Shown here one piece after another: positions 60,105 to 64,000 of a stretch of DNA of 64,000 bases. The notes beneath the pieces were generated by a model that made no database searches, was not told the origin of the DNA, and saw only the letters and a list, made by a program, of their open reading frames with translations. The position numbers and the translations under genes are program-made. Within the stretch, counting starts at the first letter, position 1; the number at the start of each line of letters is the position of its first letter. This stretch comes from Adineta steineri (taxonomy: Eukaryota > Rotifera > Eurotatoria > Adinetida > Adinetidae): assembly GCA_905250115.1 (NCBI GenBank), contig CAJNOI010000169.1:83940-147939 (forward strand). Direction: 5' to 3'.

Positions 60105-63100
60105 TTACTGATGAATTTGTCGTCGCCATCGTCTGAATGATTCTTGAAATGTTTTTCTGTACAATGTTGAAGGAAGGACAAACACAATAAAGATAAGCAT
60201 CGATGGAGCAAATGAAACAAAATAACCAAAAAGAAATAACCAACGATGGTTAGACGGATTGGTACATTCAGATAACATTGACATAATCAGACGGGGTATG
60301 GACAGAATCAGAAGAATGATCGGACTGATTAATAATTGTTTGTGTTCCTTAAATTGATTATAAACATGTTCTCTTAGAGTTTGTCTTGTCTGAGCTGTTG
60401 CTCGTTGTCGGGCTGATCCGAATATGATGAATAAAGCAGAACAAAGATTGATAATACATGGAGCGACAAGATGAAAAAATAAGATGATTGTATTGTATTG
60501 TTGAATAGAAGGAGAATAGCGAGTTATACACCATCTATCGATATCCACTTTGTTCGTCTCGGTCTTCATCTCATACAATTCTCGATATACAGGTTCGTGA
60601 ATGATTGAACTCATGACACAGAATGGTAAGATGAGAATCATCCATCGAGCAATACATTGACTTTTTTGTTTAGGAAATTTGATTCCTTTGAAAACGAGAG
60701 TCGCTCTTTCAATGGCTACACATGCATTAAGCCAAGCATCCAAATATAGGCAAAGCTTGAGAAGAGGTTCAATCGATACACAACCTCCTCGAACAAGAGA
60801 AAGACGAATCGATAGATTCATTTGAGTGAGAACAACGAACCAAAACTTCACTGTAAACATGCTGATTGTAAGAAAAGAAGTAATTGATGATGCTAAGAGA
60901 TAGATGCCACATCCAACTTGTCGTAGATCTTTACTTTGAAATGTTAATAGAGACAAAATACTATTGATCAAACCCCCTGCAAACATAATTATCGTTAAAG
61001 CGACATTGACTTTCACCAATATTGTTTGATCAGACAATGTCATGTTCGGTCGAATTTCATCACGTAAAATATCATCGAGAATGATACCAATACTTTTTTT
61101 GTAGAACTGACATTTTTGGCCAACGAAACAACTTGTTAGAATTTGAGCTGAAGAAATAAATACATGGTCATTCAGAAATGAGTTCAACCTTTCTCAACTT
61201 AACAAAGTCATTTATCTACACATGGTATGTGCTATGGAGATTATTTTTTTATATTCCTATTTTCTGTTCAATATCTCATGATGATTTTACTCAGTTTTAT
61301 AAAGATGTGTCTACATATGAACTCGATAGATTTTCAAAGGCTGCAAGATAATAAAATCTTAGATAGTACGAAATCACTAAAGAATAGGTTTTCTCGAATA
61401 GATCGTTGATCTGAGAAGAAAAGTTGTATTAATTTACTCAACTAGTTGAACTCGTACAATCCGCCTGACCATGACTAAGCTATAATACTGAGACTTAATC
61501 TTATCTGATTGGAAATCCATCTGAAATTCTCAGATCTTTTAGTATTCAAGAGTGAAAATGAAGTCGTGTGGGATGTTGTATTTCTTTGTTGATGTTTTAC
61601 AGATAATACAAAATACTTACTGTAAGGAACAAAAGTGATGTTCTTTGGACCAGATGTTAGAATGGAAAAGTTTCCTGTCTTATTTGGAGAAGATGTTGTG
61701 ACCACTAATATGTATGTAGTACCAGTGTGAAGATAAACGATAAACTTGAAATCTTGAGAACTACATGCTCGATAATCCTGTGAGAGTAGATTCTCGAAAC
61801 GATTCATTGGATTAAAATAATCTTTATAAATATCACCAAATGTATTCATGCTGCTATCACTAGTCAGAGCATAGTATCCAGTTTCCACTACATTCATTCG
61901 TATAGTTTCATAGTAATAATTTGATTTTCGACAATCTCGAGAATATGTTTGCCTACTAGTATTCAACTCTGATGAATAGTTCGATTGTACAGCTGATGAA
62001 TATAGTATTTCGATGACCGATGGAGAATCTATGTGATGAAAACAAATATAACAGTCAAGATTCGTGATAGATCTTGATTTACTGATAGAAAGACGAATCT
62101 TCTGTATAATATAAGAAATAAAACTGGGCATTATAAGTCATGTCTTATATACCCTGAAAGTCGAAAGGTACGTCGAAGCTGAGCCTGGCTTTCTGAAGAG
62201 ACAACTCTCTATAATATTACTCTTGATGAAATAATTAAGCTGTAAATGGAGAGTGCGAATAAAGCCTCCAAACATTTTTCTGTACTCAAACCCTCGATAA
62301 AATATGTCATGAAGGGTGTAGGTGGGTGGGTGGATCACCCTACTTTAGTCGAAAGGAAAAACGTCGAATGGTAAAAATGTCGAAGAATTGACGCTACCTA
62401 CCACGTCTTTTTTCGATTTTTTCTTTTCGACCAAAGTTGGGATTACCATCTGATCCTATTCACAATATTCTGTTATTTGTTGAATTTAATATAGTTGTTT
62501 GTGTAAAATTGTCGTCTTGTAATATAAATATCATCTTACAAAACAAGTTTCTATTTATGGATATGCCAAACTCAACTAAATACTCATGCTAACGTTGACA
62601 GATATTCATTTAAGAGTTGTAGTGTAAATACTTACTGATCTTCTTGAGGTTAACATTATTTGGGCCGGATACAAAGATCGAGAATACACTTGTTATATTA
62701 GAATACCACGTTGTCACAAGCAATATGTATGTGATGCTAGTCTCAAGGGTAATTGTGAATCGAAACTGTTTTTGATTGCAGCTGTCGTCATCGTATACGA
62801 GCCGATTTTCATTTGGATTGGATGGATTGAAATAATCTTTGTAGATAGAGCCATATGTGTCTATTCTACTTTTGCTGAAGAAAGTGTAAAGGCCACTTCT
62901 GGTGACACTCACTTGTATCGCTTCGTAGTAAGAACCTGATACCAAACAATTACGAAAATACAGTGGACTATTCGTTGTCAGCTCTGATGTATAAATTGTT
63001 CGAATAACTGATGAAGTAATCACTAACAAAAAAGAAAATCGAGTCAATTTTATATAGTATAGAAATAAGTGTAAACAATTTGAAATTTTATTTCCTCTCT

Positions 63101-63645
63101 TAGATACATTCACCAAAAGTGACTGGAAATGATATGACTCGTAGTCTCTATCGAATAGAAATATCTGTATATCATTTTTTAGATCGAGTTTATCTATATT
63201 TTCTACCAATGATGGATATGTGAAATTGATTATCCGTTAAAATACTATAGATACTTACAGATACTATTGAAATCGACATAGCTTGGACCGAATACTTGAA
63301 TTAAAACATTTCCTGTTGTATTCGGAGAAGTTGCTGTCATAACGAAAATGTATTTCATATTAACTTCAAGAGCAGGTGTGAGTTGAAATTGGCCCCGATT
63401 ACGATAGTCTCCATTATGGCTGAGGACATTTTTGGACACATCGAATGGATTGAAGTTATTTGTATAGATATAGGCATACATGTTTTCCATCTCACTATTG
63501 ATTTGAAAAATAAAATATCCAGTTATAGTGACATTCATTTGTATCACTTCATAATATGAATCTAACTCTGAACAGTCCTGAAAATAAATTGAACTATTCG
63601 AGGTCAGTGATGATGAATACATTGATTTTGTTTGTAGTGAGTTAT
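60105..63645 (-). CDS. 7TM receptor with tandem one-exon extracellular modules (5' end outside window)
   Basis: Exons on the minus strand are 63259-63645, 62636-63022, 61621-62028 and 60105-61147. All internal junctions are phase 1 and GT-AG. The first three each encode one copy of a beta-rich module of about 129-136 residues (YYE.I.MNV...G.Y, then IYKDYFNP.N..., then TYILVVTT..PN.TG.FSI..SGP). The last exon encodes a short Cys linker (SCFVGQKCQFY) and seven membrane helices, with ERA in place of the DRY-type motif after the third helix (LNACVAIERATLVFKG) and a basic tail. This is a bdelloid rhodopsin-class receptor with a long ectodomain. Ligand unknown. At least one more 5' exon lies beyond 64000. 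Confidence 0.8.
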
Positions 63646-64000
63646 CTATTGAATGAAAAAAAATCAACGAGTATTTGTATTTAGAATAAAGAAAAGAAAT
63701 AATTGTACATATTCTTAGTTTGCTTTTCACTCTGTTTACTAATAAGAGTAGAATCGTTTGTTTTAGAGTAATGCTTTTACTAGAGAAATTAAAAAAAACA
63801 TGAAATAAAATATCTATTTAGCGTCTTTACAATAAGTATCGATGTTACTTCTTAAAATCTGCATGTTTTTCCCAAGAGACGCTGTAATAATTATAATAAA
63901 GAAATACTATAAAGCCTCATATACAAAAACAAGTACAATTGTGGACTAAGAAAGTCTGATAAGTCATACACTTACAAATTTATCACTTCTTCATTATCAT
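63646..64000 (-). other. Intron / upstream part of the 7TM receptor gene
   Basis: Non-coding up to about 63974. The last bases (about 63975-64000) may be the end of another exon before a GTAAGT donor, but too little is visible. Confidence 0.35.

Overview
The window looks like a nuclear scaffold of a bdelloid rotifer (Adineta/Rotaria-like). It is AT-rich and has very short spliceosomal introns (about 47-70 bp). Its protein families are typical of that group: ART-TPR proteins, F-box proteins with diverged helical repeats, an NHL protein, ARM-TIR proteins, and 7TM receptors with long extracellular regions. It also carries many copies of a GGTGTG/TGTGGG-rich palindrome that resembles the bdelloid telomeric hexamer. 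The species and family assignments come from recognition, not from a database search. There are two assembly gaps: 100 N at 13812-13911 and 10 N at 34158-34167.

Layout. 1-7.7 kb: a secreted Thr-rich protein, a kelch relic, a small membrane-protein exon, a hAT-like MITE, a secreted six-cysteine mini-protein and an NHL-repeat protein. 7.9-11.7 kb: a complete seven-exon P2C-type ATPase with unusual ion-site residues. 13.9-18.7 kb (copy A) and 51.4-56.1 kb (copy B): a direct segmental duplication holding a head-to-head pair, a TRPM-type channel (minus strand) and an ARM-TIR protein (plus strand). Copy A of the channel is cut by the 100-N gap. Copy B of the ARM-TIR gene is broken by a 99-bp deletion. 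18.9-19.5 kb: a 594-bp MITE with an exact 8-bp target duplication. 20.4-23.7 kb: a lineage-specific Cys-module/EGF single-pass receptor. 24.0-25.1 kb: a DUF4338/DruA-like gene, a family otherwise known from prokaryotes and viruses. 25.8-26.3 kb: a decayed tandem array of a bacterial-type BLIP/DUF3862-like module. 27.0-27.9 kb: a LicD/FKRP-like type II membrane enzyme. 30.4-33.7 kb: an ARM-TIR-ankyrin-ART fusion with two frame breaks. 34.2-43.5 kb: TPR, F-box, ricin-B lectin and coiled-coil genes or fragments separated by telomere-like palindromes. 44.1-46.3 kb: an intact ART-TPR protein. 48.0-53.1 kb: the complete TRPM gene. 56.4-57.3 kb: an unrecognised protein. 58.1-59.0 kb: a secreted bacterial-type amidase. 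60.1-64 kb: a 7TM receptor with tandem one-exon modules, open at the right edge.

Common theme. Several genes make or could read NAD+-derived signals: three TIR genes, two ART genes, and a TRPM channel whose SLOG-type N-terminus is the ADP-ribose-binding part in some invertebrate TRPM2 channels. Alongside sit genes of apparent bacterial or viral ancestry. Together with the telomere-like repeats, MITEs, recent duplication and many pseudogenes, this fits a gene-rich, unstable, subtelomere-like accessory region with an innate-immunity flavour. That functional reading is inference.
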